Positions 21,043 to 30,427 of a DNA stretch of 64,000 bases are shown one piece after another. Each line of letters starts with the position of its first letter. Within the stretch, counting starts at the first letter, position 1. The translations under genes were made by a program, and so were the position numbers. Source of the stretch: JAFAFN01 sp963707555 (GTDB taxonomy: Bacteria; Actinomycetota; Acidimicrobiia; Acidimicrobiales; Microtrichaceae); NCBI GenBank assembly GCA_963707555.1, contig CAVPQM010000004.1:264131-328130 (forward strand), written 5' to 3'. A model generated the notes under the pieces. It saw only the letters and a list, made by a program, of their open reading frames with translations, had not been told where the DNA came from and ran no database searches.

Positions 21043-22824
21043 TCACGGTCGCACCGTGATCGACGCCGACCACGGCCCCCAGTTGCCCGCCGCATCACGC
21101 GAACGAACCTGTGCGGTGTACGTCTCGCGTGCGGCCGTCAGGCCCCGGATCCGAAGGGTGGTGCCGGATTCCTGGGCGGTGACGACCGTCGAGCACCCGA
21201 CGCACTGCAGGCGCACCTCGTAGCGGCGAGCGGCCTCGACGCGGTCCCAGGCGAACTCGGCGAAGCGCGTGCCCTGCTCGACCCCGCTGTTGGTCATGCG
21301 GAGGTTCGACGGCGCGGGCACCCCCGCGGGGGCGGTGACCGTGATCACCTGCGTGGCGGTCGCGGTGGCGCCGGCGTCGTCGGTCACCGTCAGCCGCACG
21401 GAGCGGTTGCCGGCGCCGGTGTAGGTCACCGAGGGCGGATCCGCCAGGGTCGAGGTCGTGCCGTTGCCGAGGTCCCACGAATAGCTCAGCGGCGGGTTGA
21501 CCGCCATCGTCGACTCGTCGGTCACGACCGCGGCGAGGTCGACCGACAACGGCGACGCGCCCGAGGTCCGGTTGGCGGTGATCCGGGCCGTCGGCACCCG
21601 GTTGACGATGCGGAGCAGCGACACCGTCGACGCGGTCCCACCGTCGGTGTCGGTGACGGTCAAGGTGATCGGGTAGCCCTCGGGACGGAGTCGGTCGTAG
21701 GCCTTGGACGGCTCCGCGAGGTTCGAGGTCGTGCCGTCGCCGAAGTCCCAGGCCCACGCGACGATGCGCGCGCCACGGGACGCGTCCGCGTCGTCGTTGC
21801 TGCCCGCCGACGAGAACCGGACCAGCTCGCCCCGGAACGCCTGGGACCCGTTCGCGGGCGCTGCGATGACGGCGACCGGCAGGCGGTTCGACGCGGTGAT
21901 CGTGACCGAGGCGCGGGCGGCGCCGCCGAGCTCGTTGGTCGCGGTGAGCACGGCGACGAACTCGCCGGGGCGCGCGTAGGTGTGGGTCGGATGCGCCTCG
22001 GTCGACGTGGTCCCGTCGCCGAAGTCCCATCGGAGTGAGAGCTCACCGCCACGTGGGTCGACGGAGCCCAGCGAGGTGAAGCGCACCGTGAGCGGCGCGG
22101 GGCCGACCTGCGGGTCCGCGCCGACGACGACGTCGGGCAGCAGCTCGTCGGCGTCGAGGGCGGTGTCGCCATCGGCCCGGACGGTGGCGCTCAGCACGAC
22201 CTGGTCGATCTGGGGAGTGGTGACGCGGAGCTGCACCCGGCGACACGGGGCCGAGGCGGTGGTGGGGCGCTGCCCTGCTGCGCCGGCGAGCACCCCGGGC
22301 TCGTCGCCGCGGAGCAGGCTCCGGACCTGCTGGGGGTGGTTGGCATCGCAGGTCACGTCGGTGAGACTCGGGTTGACCGCATCGACGAGCGGGGTCGCCC
22401 CGACGCTGCCGCGCTGCTCGGTGTCGCAGACCCGGCGCCACAGGCCGGCGGCGGACTCCTCGGTGGGGGCGATCGAGTACACGATGCGTTGCTCGCCGCG
22501 GGTCAGGGTGAGCAGCGGGGTGCCGTCGGCCCCGCTGCCGTCGGCCCCGCTGCCGTCGCGCCGGTCGTCGCCCCGGCCGCAGTCACGGAGTTCGTCCCCC
22601 TCGACCACGGCGCGGTGGCCGGTCGCGACGTCGCGCAGGAAGTGGGCGCGCAACAGCCCGAGGGATGCGCCCGCGACGTTCCGCTCCCGCACCGCGACCT
22701 GTTGGTGCATGGCGAGCTGCGCCCACCCGAACATGGGCAGCACGAGCATGACGCTCAGGGCGAGCGCCAGCATCGTCTCGATCAACGTCATGCCGCGCTG
22801 CTCGCCGGTCGTGCGGCGCCTCAT
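21043..22824 (-). CDS. Type IV pilin-like protein (PilW type) with three PKD domains and FN3
   Basis: 593 residues. The N-terminus has a canonical prepilin peptidase site, Gly11 before MTLIE (Glu at +5), and a hydrophobic helix to about residue 35. A globular region to about 230 is followed by three PKD domains, each with a WDFGDGTTS-type core (near 260, 355 and WDLGNGTTS near 450), then a fibronectin type III domain (about 500-593, FAEFAWDRVEAARRYEVRL). PKD and FN3 are extracellular spacer/adhesion modules. The gene starts with ATGA overlap of the preceding pilin and precedes the CBM2 pilin by 17 bp. Confidence 0.85.
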   Translation of the reverse strand: MRRRTTGEQRGMTLIETMLALALSVMLVLPMFGWAQLAMHQQVAVRERNVAGASLGLLRAHFLRDVATGHRAVVEGDELRDCGRGDDRRDGSGADGSGADGTPLLTLTRGEQRIVYSIAPTEESAAGLWRRVCDTEQRGSVGATPLVDAVNPSLTDVTCDANHPQQVRSLLRGDEPGVLAGAAGQRPTTASAPCRRVQLRVTTPQIDQVVLSATVRADGDTALDADELLPDVVVGADPQVGPAPLTVRFTSLGSVDPRGGELSLRWDFGDGTTSTEAHPTHTYARPGEFVAVLTATNELGGAARASVTITASNRLPVAVIAAPANGSQAFRGELVRFSSAGSNDDADASRGARIVAWAWDFGDGTTSNLAEPSKAYDRLRPEGYPITLTVTDTDGGTASTVSLLRIVNRVPTARITANRTSGASPLSVDLAAVVTDESTMAVNPPLSYSWDLGNGTTSTLADPPSVTYTGAGNRSVRLTVTDDAGATATATQVITVTAPAGVPAPSNLRMTNSGVEQGTRFAEFAWDRVEAARRYEVRLQCVGCSTVVTAQESGTTLRIRGLTAARETYTAQVRSRDAAGNWGPWSASITVRP

Positions 22825-23326
22825 CGCCGCAGCTCGAGGGCTCGGGCGGGCGCGGGGCGCGGGTGACGATGTTGGCCTCGGTGGTCGTTCGGTCCACGGT
22901 CACGGCGAGCGTGACGCGTTGCGCCCCGCCGTCCTCGGTGCACGCCGGGACGTAGCTCGCGCTGCGCTGGTCCCAGTAGGTGACCTCGACGAACCGTGGG
23001 CCGGGCAGGCGCTCGTCCTGGATGACCTCGACGGGCTGGCCCCCGAGCCAACCGTCGTACGACGCCTGGTACTCCTCCGCGGTGCCGCACGACAGGTACG
23101 GCATGGCCTTGACGTTCTCGGTCGCCGTGGTCAGCGCCACTCCGACACGTTGGGTGCTCTCGGCGTTCGCGCTCGCCCGCATGCCGGTCATCAGTCCGAG
23201 TGCCGCTGCGAGGATCAGCGGCGCCATCACCGCAGACGCGATGAGCACCTCGACGAGGCCCGCACCGTCCTGGCCACGGCGCGCCCTCGATCCCGAGCAG
23301 GGTCGGCTCATCGGTCGGCAGGTCAC
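22821..23326 (-). CDS. Type IV pilin-like protein (PilV type), 3' frameshift likely
   Basis: About 168 residues. A prepilin cleavage site is visible in QDG before AGLVEVLIASAVMAPLI (Glu at +5) with a following hydrophobic helix. The rest (VSVALTTATENVKAMPYLSC-like segment) fits a minor pilin. As read, the frame runs 240 nt into the next gene. A one-base indel near 22855 in a GC run would move it to the frame ending ALELRR with a stop at 22821, giving the ATGA overlap typical of this window. The start is uncertain: GTG 23326, ATG 23311 or ATG 23336 in a neighbouring frame. Confidence 0.65.
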
Positions 23327-23399
23327 CCGGATCCATCGGCCGCTGCGTGCCTCGATGCAGAAGTACGCCGAAGAAACTTCTACGCGGCGGCGCGGCGGC

Positions 23400-24467
23400 C
23401 TAGGCGGGCTGCGGTGGTTCGGGCGCGGGATGGGCAGCGGCGCGGAGCGCCTGGACCGCGGCGGTGTCGTTGACCACCGCGACGATCATCGCCGCGACGG
23501 CGATCGCGACCAGCAGCCCGCCTGGCCCGCGGAAGCTGAAGCCGATCATCGCTGCGGCGAGGGTGAGGAACAGCCCCAGGTTCACCGTGTGGACGTTGAT
23601 GCGGCGCTGCAGGACGAAGATCTCGACGACCTGCAGCACCAGGGCGCCGACCAGCACGCCGATCGAGTACGCGGGTCCGTCGAGCAGGGCCATGAGCGCG
23701 ATCGGCAGACTGCCAGCGAGCAGGCCGACGAAGGGCACGAACGACAGCAGCGCGGCGACCACCGCGAGCAGGCCCGGCATGTCGAGCCCGAGCGCGGTCG
23801 ACAGCGTGTAGGCGACCACGAGGACCGCGAGCGCTCGGGCCGACATGGCGCCCATGTAGCCGGCGCTGCGTGCGTAGGCCACTCGTGCGACCCGGTCGAT
23901 CTCGCCACGAGCGCGCGCCGGTGCGAGCACGATGAGCGCAGCGACCATCGATGGTCCGGTGAAGACCAGCATCACGGTGAGGATCCAGACGATGAACGTG
24001 GCCGACGCGACGCCACCGACCTTGGACGCGACCCCGGGCAGGTCGGCGCCCTGGAACCGGATGCGCTCCGCCATCTCCGAGGCGAACCGCTCCGCCTGAT
24101 GGCGGACGTCGAGGTCCTTCATGAGCGTGCCGATGCCCTCGACGCGCTCGAGGCGTGAGACCGCCGCGGGCACCGCCGTCTCGAACCGGTCCGCCTCGGC
24201 GCGCAGCTCGGTGAAGGCGACCGCGCTGAGCCCGGCCGCGGCGAGCGCAACGCCGCCGGTGATCACCAGCACCGCCACGAACTTGGGCATGTGGCGGCCC
24301 AGGCGTTCGACGAGCGGGTAGGCGAGCGCGGCGAAGACGGTCGCCTGGGCGAACCACCACAACGTGGTGGTCGCCTTGCTCGCGACCATTGCGACCAGGA
24401 GCGATCCCGCGACGATGAGCGTCGCTCGGATCAGCGAGGTGGGGGTGATCCTCAGGGTCGTCGACAC
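23400..24467 (-). CDS. AI-2E/PerM-family transport protein 1
   Basis: 355-residue polytopic membrane protein of the AI-2E transporter (PerM/YdiK) superfamily. Seen are an N-terminal two-helix block (LIVAGSLLVAMVASK), a long amphipathic region, the ALLSFVPFVGLLAGSLP segment typical of the family, and six to eight membrane helices. Substrates of relatives include autoinducer-2 and Na+/H+. GTG 24467 is supported by GGAG 9 nt upstream. It is back-to-back with a second family member. Confidence 0.82.
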   Translation of the reverse strand: MSTTLRITPTSLIRATLIVAGSLLVAMVASKATTTLWWFAQATVFAALAYPLVERLGRHMPKFVAVLVITGGVALAAAGLSAVAFTELRAEADRFETAVPAAVSRLERVEGIGTLMKDLDVRHQAERFASEMAERIRFQGADLPGVASKVGGVASATFIVWILTVMLVFTGPSMVAALIVLAPARARGEIDRVARVAYARSAGYMGAMSARALAVLVVAYTLSTALGLDMPGLLAVVAALLSFVPFVGLLAGSLPIALMALLDGPAYSIGVLVGALVLQVVEIFVLQRRINVHTVNLGLFLTLAAAMIGFSFRGPGGLLVAIAVAAMIVAVVNDTAAVQALRAAAHPAPEPPQPA

Positions 24468-24526
24468 TGCTCGGTCTCCATGGTGCGGATCGGCGTCGTG
24501 TCCCCGATCCCGGCGCGCGCCGATCC

Positions 24527-24532
24527 TAAGCT
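24527..24532 (+). promoter_or_regulatory. -10 element (TAAGCT) of the second AI-2E-family gene
   Basis: TAAGCT ends 6 nt before ATG 24539; presumed leaderless. Confidence 0.45.
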
Positions 24533-24538
24533 CGCACG

Positions 24539-25714
24539 ATGGCCGAGGAACGTGATGCCGCACCGGGTGCGACCCTGCGCGTCGACCTGGCCTGGCAGAG
24601 CGTCGTGGTCGCCATCGTGTCGCTGCTCACGGTCGCTCTGCTGTGGAGCGCGGTGCGCATGGCGTCGACCTCGGTGGCGATCATCGTCGTCGCGCTGTTC
24701 CTGGGCATGGCGCTCGACCCCGTCGTCAACGGCATCCGTCGCCGGACCCGCCTGGGTCGGGGCTGGACGACGGTCCTGGTGCTCTCCGTGGCCACCGTGC
24801 TGATCGGGCTGTTCCTCTCGGTCGCCGGGCCGCAGCTGGTGAAGGAGTCGGCGAACCTGGAGCACCAGCTGCCCGTGACCATCCGTTCCCTCGACGACCT
24901 CCCGTTGGTCGGCGACACGCTGAAGGACGCGGATCTCTCCCAGAAGTTGACCGACGCCCTGGCGTCGCTGTCGGAGCGCAGCGACAGCGACGGCTCCAGC
25001 ATCTCCGGCGTGGTCGCCACCGTCGGCTTCGGTGTCGCCGCGTTCCTGCTCGCCTTCTTCCTGGTCGCTGGTGTCCTGTTCGAAGGTCCCCGCCTGATCG
25101 GCGACATCCGGACCGCGATCCCCGTCGCCCGCCGCGACGCGGCCGACACGATGGGTCGCATCGTCTACCGGGTGCTCGCGAAGTACTTCGCGGGGTCGAT
25201 CCTCATCGCGACGCTCAACGGCATGTGGGTCGCGGTCGCAGCGTTGATCACCGGCGTCCCGCTGAGCCCGGTGCTCGGCGTGTGGACGGCGCTCACGGCG
25301 CTGATCCCCCAGATCGGCGGACTGATGGGCTTCGCCCTGGTGTTCGTCGTGAGCCTGACCGAGGGTGTCGGCGCGACCGCCGCCATGTCGCTCGCGTTCC
25401 TCGCGTTCATGCTGCTGAGCAACCACATCCTGATCCCGACCGTGGTCGGCAAGGCAGTGAGCCTCTCGCCGCCGGTCACGATGCTCGCCGCGATCGGCGG
25501 GTTCTCGGTCGCCGGCATCATCGGCGCGTTGTTCGCCGTGCCGACCTTCGGCGCCATCAAGGCCGTCGTCATGTACGTCAGCGGCCGGGCGGCACCCGAC
25601 GACCCCGACGAGCACCACGAGTCCCGTCGCGGCCTCGACCGCGTGCGGCACTGGGTGCACCGCCTCCGGCACCGGACCGCTCACGTTGTCGAGTTCGAGG
25701 CCACAGCAGGCTGA
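24539..25714 (+). CDS. AI-2E/PerM-family transport protein 2
   Basis: 391-residue polytopic protein of the same superfamily as the divergent neighbour. The diagnostic C-terminal region is ALIPQIGGLMGFALV (about residue 257) and LLSNHILIPTVVGKAVSLSP, with hydrophobic segments throughout and a charged C-terminal tail (DDPDEHHESRRG). Sequence differs clearly from the first copy, so this is not a recent duplication. A 24-bp gap separates it from the SDR gene. Confidence 0.83.
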   Translation: MAEERDAAPGATLRVDLAWQSVVVAIVSLLTVALLWSAVRMASTSVAIIVVALFLGMALDPVVNGIRRRTRLGRGWTTVLVLSVATVLIGLFLSVAGPQLVKESANLEHQLPVTIRSLDDLPLVGDTLKDADLSQKLTDALASLSERSDSDGSSISGVVATVGFGVAAFLLAFFLVAGVLFEGPRLIGDIRTAIPVARRDAADTMGRIVYRVLAKYFAGSILIATLNGMWVAVAALITGVPLSPVLGVWTALTALIPQIGGLMGFALVFVVSLTEGVGATAAMSLAFLAFMLLSNHILIPTVVGKAVSLSPPVTMLAAIGGFSVAGIIGALFAVPTFGAIKAVVMYVSGRAAPDDPDEHHESRRGLDRVRHWVHRLRHRTAHVVEFEATAG

Positions 25715-25738
25715 GCCCGACTGTGGCAGGGTCAGCGG

Positions 25739-26521
25739 ATGGACGTCACATCGCTGTTCTCGGTCAAGGGCAAGGTCGCCGTCGTCACCGGCGGGAGCCG
25801 TGGCATCGGCTTGATGATCGCCGAGGGGCTGGTCCGTTCCGGCGTCAGGGTCTACATCTCGTCGCGCAAGGCCGAGGTGTGCGACGCGGTGGCGGAGCGG
25901 CTGGCGGAGCACGGCGAGTGCATCTCGTTGCCCGCCGACCTGTCGAGCGCCGAGGGCGTCGACGGTCTCGTCGCCGCGATCGGTGAGCGCGAGTCCGAGT
26001 TGCACCTGCTGGTCAACAACGCGGGAGCGACGTGGGGCGCCCCGCTCGAGGACTTCCCCGACGACGCGTGGGACAAGGTGATGGCGACCAACGTCAAGGC
26101 CGTGTTCGGGCTGACCGCCGGGCTGTTGCCGCTGTTGCGAGCCGCGGCGAGCGAGGACGACCCGGCGCGGGTGATCAACATCGGCTCGGTCGACGGGATG
26201 CGGGTGCCCGAGACCGAGAACTACCCGTACGCAGCATCGAAGGCGGCCGTCCACATGGTGACTCGTCAGCTGGCACACCGGCTGACCCGCGACCACGTGA
26301 ACGTGAACGCGATCGCTCCGGGTCCGTTCCCGTCGAAGATGATGGCGTTCCTGCTCGACGCCGAGGGCGGTGAGCAGCTGGTCGCCTCGAGTGTGCCGAT
26401 GGGGCGCATCGGCCGACCCGACGACATCGTCGGCGCGGTGCTGTTCCTGTCGTCACGGGCGGGCAGCTATCTGACCGGAGCGATCATCCCGCTCGACGGC
26501 GGCATCTCGACGCGAGGCTGA
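25739..26521 (+). CDS. Short-chain dehydrogenase/reductase (FabG-like)
   Basis: 260-residue classical SDR. The cofactor loop TGGSRGIG is at residues 18-25, NNAGATWG follows, and the catalytic Ser (INIGSVDG) and YPYAASKAA (Tyr-xxx-Lys) are present; the C-terminus ends ITGAIIPLDGG-like (YLTGAIIPLDGG). The YISSRK after beta-2 suggests NADPH preference. Substrate unknown; relatives reduce 3-oxoacyl groups or secondary alcohols. CAGGGT lies 6 nt before the ATG. Confidence 0.88.
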   Translation: MDVTSLFSVKGKVAVVTGGSRGIGLMIAEGLVRSGVRVYISSRKAEVCDAVAERLAEHGECISLPADLSSAEGVDGLVAAIGERESELHLLVNNAGATWGAPLEDFPDDAWDKVMATNVKAVFGLTAGLLPLLRAAASEDDPARVINIGSVDGMRVPETENYPYAASKAAVHMVTRQLAHRLTRDHVNVNAIAPGPFPSKMMAFLLDAEGGEQLVASSVPMGRIGRPDDIVGAVLFLSSRAGSYLTGAIIPLDGGISTRG

Positions 26522-26623
26522 ACCGACCAGCACACCACCGAGACGTCGTGCCGTGGCGCGCGGCCTGATCCGGATCCCGAGACCGGCCTCCGCATGCCGA
26601 CGCCTGATCGGCCGTCGCGACCC

Positions 26624-27338
26624 TCAGTGCATCGGGAGCAGGCGCTCGATCTCGGATCGGGCTCCACCAGGATCGTCGGCGACGGCCATGGCCAGCAGCC
26701 CACCCCGCTCGGGGCGCAACAGGCCGCCACGCCCTGACGGCGCCGATGCCGTCGGGTGCGGCCTCGGCCGCATGACCCACCGCCAGTCGGGTGGCCAGGC
26801 AGCGGGCGCCGTCGGTCCCGCCGGGGCCGTTCCAGCCCGGCGCGGTGGTGTCGTACGAGGATCGCAGGCTCGTCGCGCCGTCGAGGGTCAGGCCCAGCTC
26901 GGCGACGAGGCGACCACCCCGGTCGCCGTCGTTGCGACCGTCGACGACCAGCTCGTCGACGGTGACCCGGGAACCTGCGGCGACCTCGACCAGCGTCGTC
27001 GATCGGTGGTCGGCACGGCCGGTGACGATGACCGGCTCCGGCGCCCAGTGCAGCGATGCACGGGGGCCGACACGGATGTCGGTGTGCAGCGACGAACCGG
27101 TGCCACGAGCGGCGTAGAGCACCATGGCAGCCACGGTTCGGACGCGGGCGTGCACGCCGGCTCCGACCTCGAACCGGATGCTCACGTCGTCCTGACCGAC
27201 CGGCGACGCTGCCGATCCCACGATCCAGAGCGTGTCGCCGTCCCACCGGCACCACAACGGTGCCGCGGCGAGCCGCCCGGATGCGTCGACCCTGCCACCA
27301 GCGCTCGCGTGGAGGCGGATCTCGAGGGATGCCTTCAT
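26624..27338 (-). CDS. ureD: Urease accessory protein UreD (frameshifted)
   Basis: About 237 residues. UreD forms the UreDFG scaffold that delivers nickel to urease. Seen: MKASLEIRLHASAGGRVDA, VVTGRADHRS-like TGRADHRSTTLVEV, and GARCLATRLAVGHAAEAAP. One extra base in a GGG run near 26735 moves the C-terminal part (GLLRPERGGLLAMAVADD) into another frame, which ends naturally at 26624. The gene is the last of the urease operon, and its ATG overlaps the ureG stop (ATGA). Confidence 0.82.
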
Positions 27339-28015
27339 GGCCTGGCGGCGCGCCAGGTGTCGAGCTCGTCGATGATCCACCGCGCGATCGGCGCGGCGCC
27401 GGAGGGTTCGACGAGCGACACGAACGAGGTGGGCAGGTCGCCCCGTTGGGCCTTGGCGTCACGTTCCATGACGCCCAGATCGGCGTGCACCAGATGTGCG
27501 ATGTCGACCTTGTTGATCACCAGCAGGTCGGAGCGCGTCACGCCCGGCCCACCCTTGCGGGGCACCTTGTCGCCGCCGGCCACGTCGAGCACGAAGAGCT
27601 GCTTGTCGATCAGTCCGGTGGAGAAGGTGAGGGTGAGGTTGTCGCCGCCGCTCTCGACGAGCACCAGGTCGAGGGGGCCCTCGCGTTCCTCGAGGTCCTC
27701 GACCGCGTCCAGGTTCGCGGTGATGTCGTCGCGGATCGCGGTGTGCGGACAGCAGCCGGTCTGCACCGCGACGATCCGGTCCTCGGGCAGCACCCCGCGG
27801 CGTCGGAGCGTGTCGGCGTCCTCGGTCGTGTAGATGTCGTTGGTGACCACGCCGATGCGCAGCTCGTCGGCGAGCAGGTTGCACAGCGCGGCGACCAGCG
27901 CGGTCTTGCCCGTGCCGACCGGCCCGCCGATCCCCACCCGGAAGGCACCCGAGGGGCGACGGGGCGTGTCCGCATCGTGGGTGTGCCCGTCGTGGGCGTG
28001 GGCAAGGTCGTGCAT
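27335..28015 (-). CDS. ureG: Urease accessory GTPase UreG
   Basis: 226-residue SIMIBI GTPase for nickel insertion into urease. Seen: P-loop GGPVGTGKTAL (residues 30-40), the metal-binding TGCCPHTAIRDD, ESGGDNLTLTFS, and NKVDIA. The N-terminus is His-rich (HDLAHAHDGHTHD), a likely nickel store. This could matter because no ureE is present. Length is normal. It overlaps ureD by 4 nt and follows ureF by 5 bp. Confidence 0.95.
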   Translation of the reverse strand: MHDLAHAHDGHTHDADTPRRPSGAFRVGIGGPVGTGKTALVAALCNLLADELRIGVVTNDIYTTEDADTLRRRGVLPEDRIVAVQTGCCPHTAIRDDITANLDAVEDLEEREGPLDLVLVESGGDNLTLTFSTGLIDKQLFVLDVAGGDKVPRKGGPGVTRSDLLVINKVDIAHLVHADLGVMERDAKAQRGDLPTSFVSLVEPSGAAPIARWIIDELDTWRAARP

Positions 28016-28020
28016 GGCGA

Positions 28021-28668
28021 TCAGCTCCCGAAGAGTCGGAGTTCCTGGACGAGTTGCAGCTCGGGGTCGAGCTCGGCGAACGGCGTCGACCGGTGCGGCA
28101 GGGCGGTCGGATCCGCGCACGACGCACCGCTCGCAGCGGCCGCGTCGATGCGCGGACGGAGCCGGTCGAGCACCGCGGCGACCGAGAACGGGTCGAGGCT
28201 CAGCAGGCGCAGCGCTGCGGTGGTCAACGCGGCAGCGGCACCGTGGACCAGGCCCGTCGCCGTCTCCAGCGGCGAGCATCCGAGGTGCCCGGCGACGGCC
28301 CCGAACACCACGGGCTGCATCGGCGCACGTCCGTCGATCCGTTCGATGCCGTGGTCGGGCCACAGCCGGTCCGCGGTGCGCAGCAGGGAGCGGCCGAGCG
28401 CCCGTGAGGTGGCTCGCGTGGCCGCACCGGGTGTGCGGGCCGCGAGCTCGGCGTCGAGCAGGTCGCGGGGGTGTCCACGAGCGGCGAGCGCCGCCACCGC
28501 CGAGTCGGTCACGCACACCGTGCTCAGCCGCGCCTCGACGTAGCGCTCGAGTGAGCCGGCGTCGTGCACACGGCCTGCGGTGACCGCGGCCTCGAGCCCG
28601 TGGCTGTGCGCGTGGGTGCCGTCGGGGAAGCGCCCGTCGGTGAGCAGGAGCAGCGACGAGACGGTCAT
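28021..28668 (-). CDS. ureF: Urease accessory protein UreF
   Basis: 215 residues. SLLLLTDGRFPDGTHAHSHG near the start and GRAPMQPVVFGAVAGHLGCS in the middle match UreF, the activator that couples UreG GTP hydrolysis to urease maturation. It is slightly divergent in its C-terminal half but of normal length. It lies 40 bp downstream of ureC and 5 bp before ureG. Confidence 0.9.
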   Translation of the reverse strand: MTVSSLLLLTDGRFPDGTHAHSHGLEAAVTAGRVHDAGSLERYVEARLSTVCVTDSAVAALAARGHPRDLLDAELAARTPGAATRATSRALGRSLLRTADRLWPDHGIERIDGRAPMQPVVFGAVAGHLGCSPLETATGLVHGAAAALTTAALRLLSLDPFSVAAVLDRLRPRIDAAAASGASCADPTALPHRSTPFAELDPELQLVQELRLFGS

Positions 28669-28708
28669 CCGGTCAGCGCTGCCATGGCTCGGAACGGGAG
28701 GTCACGGC

Positions 28709-30427
28709 TCAGAACAGGAAGTAGCGCTGTGCCATCGGCAGCTCGGCCACCGGCTGCTGCTCGATGACCTGGCCGTCGATCGACACCTCGAAGGAGTCGG
28801 GGTCGACGGTGATCTCCGGGCACACGTCGTTGTTGACCATGTCGGCCTTCGTGACGGACCGGCAGTCCTCGACCGCCACCAGGCGCCGTTCCAGACCGAG
28901 ACGCTCGGTCAGACCGTGCTCGATCGCGGTCGGTGCCACGAACGCCACCGACGTCGCGCCGGCGACCCGGCCGGCCGCGCCGAACATGGGTCGGGGGAAC
29001 ACCGGTTGCGGTGTGGGGATCGATGCGTTCGAGTCGCCCATCTGCGCCGAGGCGATCATGCCGCCCTTGAGCACCAGGTGCGGTCGCACCCCGAAGAAGC
29101 GAGGGTCGTACATGACCAGGTCGGCGAGCTTGCCGACCTCGACCGAGCCGACCTCGCGGTCGAGTCCGTGGGCGACCGCCGGGCAGATCGTGTACTTCGA
29201 CACGTAGCGACGGGCGCGGTGGTTGTCGTCGTCGACGTCGCCCGGCGCGGCGCCCAGGCGACGCTTCATGGCGTGGGCCGTCTGCCAGGTGCGGATCACG
29301 ACCTCGCCGACGCGGCCCATCGCCTGGGAGTCCGAACCGATCATCGAGATCGCGCCCATGTCGTGCAGCACGTCCTCGGCAGCGATCGTCGAGGGGCGGA
29401 TGCGGCTCTCGGCGAACGCCAGGTCCTCGGGAACCGAGGGGTTCAGGTGGTGGCACACGATCAACATGTCGAGGTGCTCGTCGACGGTGTTGACCGTGTG
29501 CGGCCGAGTCGGGTTGGTCGACGACGGCAGCACGTTCGGGCGTCCGGCGACGGTGATGATGTCGGGTGCGTGGCCGCCGCCCGCGCCTTCGGTGTGATAG
29601 GCGTGGATCGACCGGCCGGCGATCGCCCCGAGCGACGACTCGACGAACCCGGCCTCGTTCAGGGTGTCGGTGTGCAGTGCCGCCTGCACGCCGAACTCGT
29701 CGCAGACGCGCAGGCAGGCGTCGATCGCCGCGGGCGTCGAGCCCCAGTCCTCGTGCAGCTTGAACCCGCTCGCTCCCGCCCGGAGCTGTTCGACCATCGC
29801 CTCGGCCGACACGGTGTTGCCCTTGCCGAGCAGTGCGACGTTCACCGGCCACGTGTCGAGCGCGGTCAACATGTGCTGCAGGTACCAGGGGGCCGCGGTG
29901 ACGGTGGTCGCCTTGGTGCCCTCGGCCGGGCCGGTGCCGCCGCCGATGATCGTGGTGATGCCGGTGGCGAGTGCGGTGTCGAGCACCTGTGGGCAGATCA
30001 GGTGGACGTGGGAGTCGATGGCCCCGGCGGTCACGATGCGCCCGTTGCCGGCGATGATCTCGGTCGAGGGGCCGATCACCAGGTCGGGGTGCACCCCGTC
30101 CATCGTGTCGGGGTTGCCGGCCTTGCCGAGCGCCACGATCCGCCCGCCGCGGACACCGATGTCGGCCTTGACGACCCCCCAGTGGTCGATGACGACCGCG
30201 CCGGTGATCACCAGGTCGGGGGCGCCCTGGGCGCTGGTGCGCAACGACTGGCCCATCGACTCCCGGATGACCTTGCCGCCTCCGAAGACGGCCTCGTCGC
30301 CCGCCAGCCCGGGACCGCCGCACAGGTCGCGCTCCACCCGGACGACCAGGTCGGTGTCGGCGAGTCGGATCCGGTCGCCGGTGGTCGGACCGTAGAGGTC
30401 GGCGTAGCGACGGCGGCTCAGCTCCAC
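28709..30427 (-). CDS. ureC: Urease alpha subunit UreC
   Basis: 572-residue catalytic subunit that hydrolyses urea to ammonia and carbamate at a dinickel centre. The metal ligands are visible: SHVHLICP, the carbamylated lysine in GFKLHEDWG, AALHTDTLNE, HTEGAGGGHAPDI, and the flap CHHLNPS with catalytic His; the proton-binding Asp is in IGSDSQAMGR. GTG 30427 overlaps the end of ureAB by 10 nt. Confidence 0.97.
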   Translation of the reverse strand: MELSRRRYADLYGPTTGDRIRLADTDLVVRVERDLCGGPGLAGDEAVFGGGKVIRESMGQSLRTSAQGAPDLVITGAVVIDHWGVVKADIGVRGGRIVALGKAGNPDTMDGVHPDLVIGPSTEIIAGNGRIVTAGAIDSHVHLICPQVLDTALATGITTIIGGGTGPAEGTKATTVTAAPWYLQHMLTALDTWPVNVALLGKGNTVSAEAMVEQLRAGASGFKLHEDWGSTPAAIDACLRVCDEFGVQAALHTDTLNEAGFVESSLGAIAGRSIHAYHTEGAGGGHAPDIITVAGRPNVLPSSTNPTRPHTVNTVDEHLDMLIVCHHLNPSVPEDLAFAESRIRPSTIAAEDVLHDMGAISMIGSDSQAMGRVGEVVIRTWQTAHAMKRRLGAAPGDVDDDNHRARRYVSKYTICPAVAHGLDREVGSVEVGKLADLVMYDPRFFGVRPHLVLKGGMIASAQMGDSNASIPTPQPVFPRPMFGAAGRVAGATSVAFVAPTAIEHGLTERLGLERRLVAVEDCRSVTKADMVNNDVCPEITVDPDSFEVSIDGQVIEQQPVAELPMAQRYFLF

